A DNA stretch of 7,461 nt from the NCBI GenBank assembly GCA_030425785.1, contig JAUHYJ010000169.1:1-7461 (forward strand), in the 5' to 3' direction. Below, piece after piece: positions 5,845-7,461 of the stretch. Numbering within the stretch: position 1 is the first letter of the stretch; every line of letters begins with the position of its first letter. The notes below the pieces were generated by a model. It was not told the origin of the DNA and did not search any database. It was given only the letters and a program-made list of their open reading frames with translations. Origin of the DNA: Acidimicrobiia bacterium (GTDB lineage Bacteria > Actinomycetota > Acidimicrobiia > Acidimicrobiales > Ilumatobacteraceae). A program made the translations under genes and the position numbers.

Positions 5845-7461
5845 TCACCCCTCCTCCTGCATCTTGCGGATGTTGAAGATCATCACCGGCAGCACCGACA
5901 CGAGGATCAGGATCGCCAAGGCGGCCCCGCGTCCGGTGTCGAAGTTGTTGAAGGCGGTGTTGAACATGTCGTTCGCAAGCACCTGCGTGCCGAACTGTCC
6001 GTTCGTCATGACCTTCACGATGTCGAAGACCTTCATGACGAGCACGATGAGCGTGGTCACGACGACGCCGATCGTGGTGGCGATCTGCGGCAGCGTGACC
6101 CGCCAGAAGATCTGCTGGCTGTTCGCGCCGTCGACGCGCGCCGCCTCGATCAGTTCGTCCGGCACGGCCTTGATCGCCGCGGACAGGATGACCATGGCGA
6201 AGCCGGTCTGGATCCAGACCAGGACGACCATGAGCCAGAAGTTGTTGAACGGCGGCTCCTGGATGAAGCCGATCGCCCGGTACGTGTACGAACCGTCGTC
6301 CTGGAGGGCGGCGCCACCGACGGCGCTCTCGCTCCAGTAGCGCAGCGTGAACCACCCGACGAGGATCGCGACGATGCCCGGGAACGCGGCTCGTCCGTAC
6401 TCCTGGCGGGTGAGGAAGCGGGCGACGACGCCGAGCAGCAGCACCAGCACGACGATCGAGACGATGCCGACGATGAGGGTGGGCAGCCCGTCGCCGGAAC
6501 TGAGCCGGCCGAGGCCGACCCACACGGCGTTCATCACGCCCGTCTGGTCGACCGAGGTGTCACGCGGCTGGTACATGAACCGCCAGATGATGGACGCGCC
6601 CACCAGTGAGATCGCCATCGGCATGAAGATGATCGACTTGGCGAACTTCTCGCCCTTGGCGTTGTCGGCCAGCACGGCGACCGCCAATCCGAGCGACGTC
6701 GAGAACACGACCACGACGACGACCCACCAGAGGTTGTTGATGAGGGTGCCGCGCAGTGCGGTGAACAGGGCGAAGCAGAAGAAGATGAACCCGCCGAGCA
6801 AGGGGAAGCTCGACGGACTGCCGAGCTCGGTGACCCGGCCGGTCTGTGCCTTCTGGCGGCTGCCGAGGAGGGCGAAGATGACCAGCAGGACGACGGCGAT
6901 CCAGAACAGTCGGCTGCCGAACATGTTCGAGAAGCCCGAGGCGTCGAAGCTGTCCTTGTCCTGGAAGGTGTCGATGTAGTTCTGCACGCCGACCCACTCG
7001 ACGGAACCACGATCCTTGAACGACAGGATCAGGGTGCGAATCGCCGGGACCACGAGGGTGGCGAGGATGAACAGCAGCGCCGGGCCGAGGAAGATGAACG
7101 AGCGCGACGTCTGGTCGATGATGCCGCGGCGGCGGAGGTCGGGGTTGGTCGAGAGGCCGAGTCGGACGCCGATGAGCGCCGCGGGCACCGCAGCGGCGAC
7201 GATCGTCCAGCCGACCGATCCGGTGCCGAGGTCGGGGGCGGCCCATGCGCCGAGGACCCAGCCGACCGCACCGCCGACCAAGGCCCCCGGGATCGGGTCG
7301 TCGGACCGGAACTTGGTCCAGGCAGCACCGACGGCGGCGACACCGAGCACGAGCACCGCACCCACCTTGTTGGTGGTGCGGAAGGCCGCGGCACCGGGCA
7401 CGTTCTCGAAGGCCCAGAGGAGCGCCTGCCCGAAGGGTGAGGGGCTGTCGGCCGGGTGCAC
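5845..7461 (-). CDS. Carbohydrate ABC transporter permease, MalF/AglF-like, unusually long; 5' end at window edge
   Basis: A 538-residue permease of the MalF/AglF type, partner of the AglG-like gene one base downstream. The canonical core is visible in pieces: RRGIIDQTSRSFIFLGPALL (111-130) with the first core membrane helix to about 147, WVGVQNYIDTF (156-166), helices near 244-266 and 274-296, WIQTGFAMVILSAAIKAVP (416-434), and the EAA loop EAARVDGANSQQIFWRVTLP (439-458) before the last helices (461-485, 514-531). It is much longer than the roughly 290-330 residues usual for AglF. There is an extra N-terminal part with about three hydrophobic segments (33-49, 57-75, 84-103), a segment pair inserted at 184-236, and another inserted at about 325-373. 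The frame is open to the right edge. The GTG at 7461 may be the start, but no upstream sequence is visible to judge it. The solute-binding protein and ATPase are expected outside the window. Confidence 0.9.
   Translation of the reverse strand: MHPADSPSPFGQALLWAFENVPGAAAFRTTNKVGAVLVLGVAAVGAAWTKFRSDDPIPGALVGGAVGWVLGAWAAPDLGTGSVGWTIVAAAVPAALIGVRLGLSTNPDLRRRGIIDQTSRSFIFLGPALLFILATLVVPAIRTLILSFKDRGSVEWVGVQNYIDTFQDKDSFDASGFSNMFGSRLFWIAVVLLVIFALLGSRQKAQTGRVTELGSPSSFPLLGGFIFFCFALFTALRGTLINNLWWVVVVVVFSTSLGLAVAVLADNAKGEKFAKSIIFMPMAISLVGASIIWRFMYQPRDTSVDQTGVMNAVWVGLGRLSSGDGLPTLIVGIVSIVVLVLLLGVVARFLTRQEYGRAAFPGIVAILVGWFTLRYWSESAVGGAALQDDGSYTYRAIGFIQEPPFNNFWLMVVLVWIQTGFAMVILSAAIKAVPDELIEAARVDGANSQQIFWRVTLPQIATTIGVVVTTLIVLVMKVFDIVKVMTNGQFGTQVLANDMFNTAFNNFDTGRGAALAILILVSVLPVMIFNIRKMQEEG
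5851..5858 (-). promoter_or_regulatory. Strong ribosome binding site for the AglG-like permease
   Basis: AGGAGGAG on the minus strand, seven bases before the ATG at 5843, lies inside the last codons of the AglF-like gene (encoding Gln-Glu-Glu). It fixes the start and indicates translational coupling of the two permeases. Confidence 0.65.

Noticed and set aside
4767..5876. Plus-strand open frame (369 codons) opposite the AglG-like permease, starting in direct repeat copy 2
   Set aside because: Its translation is a charged Arg/Glu/Asp-rich shadow of membrane-helix codons; the minus-strand permease is unambiguous.

Overview
The window is high-G+C DNA (about two thirds G+C by eye) with tightly packed genes, GTG starts, 4-bp stop/start overlaps and long antisense shadow frames. 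This suggests a high-GC actinobacterium. An environmental or marine Acidimicrobiia-type organism is my guess from protein style only; no rRNA or other marker gene is present.

Layout. Left end, plus strand: the 3' part of a CapA-type (PGA_cap) metallophosphatase-fold protein (to 1082), overlapping a small isoprenylcysteine-methyltransferase-like membrane protein (1079-1537). Minus strand, transcribed right to left: two carbohydrate ABC transporter permeases resembling AglF and AglG (5845-7461, cut by the window edge, and 4839-5843). A 201-bp gap follows, holding a probable terminator, a pair of perfect 24-bp direct repeats around a hairpin, and a possible promoter/operator. Then come three overlapping catabolic genes: an SsuD-like FMNH2-dependent monooxygenase (3537-4637), an aldo-keto reductase (2644-3540) and a Gfo/Idh/MocA NAD(P)-dependent enzyme (1550-2647). 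The two strands converge with only 12 bp between stop codons at 1537/1550.

How the genes may work together. The set 'sugar ABC importer + SsuD-type desulfonating monooxygenase + aldo-keto reductase + Gfo/Idh/MocA protein' matches the parts list of oxidative sulfoquinovose (SQ) catabolism. In the sulfo-SMO pathway a monooxygenase (SmoC) removes sulfite from SQ to give 6-oxo-glucose, and an AKR (SmoB) reduces this to glucose. NAD+-dependent sulfoquinovosidases (SqgA, GH188) have a Gfo/Idh/MocA-like fold and release SQ from its glycosides. I therefore infer a sulfosugar import, hydrolysis and desulfonation cluster in an actinobacterium. This is inference from gene content: the transporter ATPase, solute-binding protein and flavin reductase that such a route needs are not in the window, and no substrate can be read from sequence alone. 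The CapA/methyltransferase pair on the other strand is probably unrelated.
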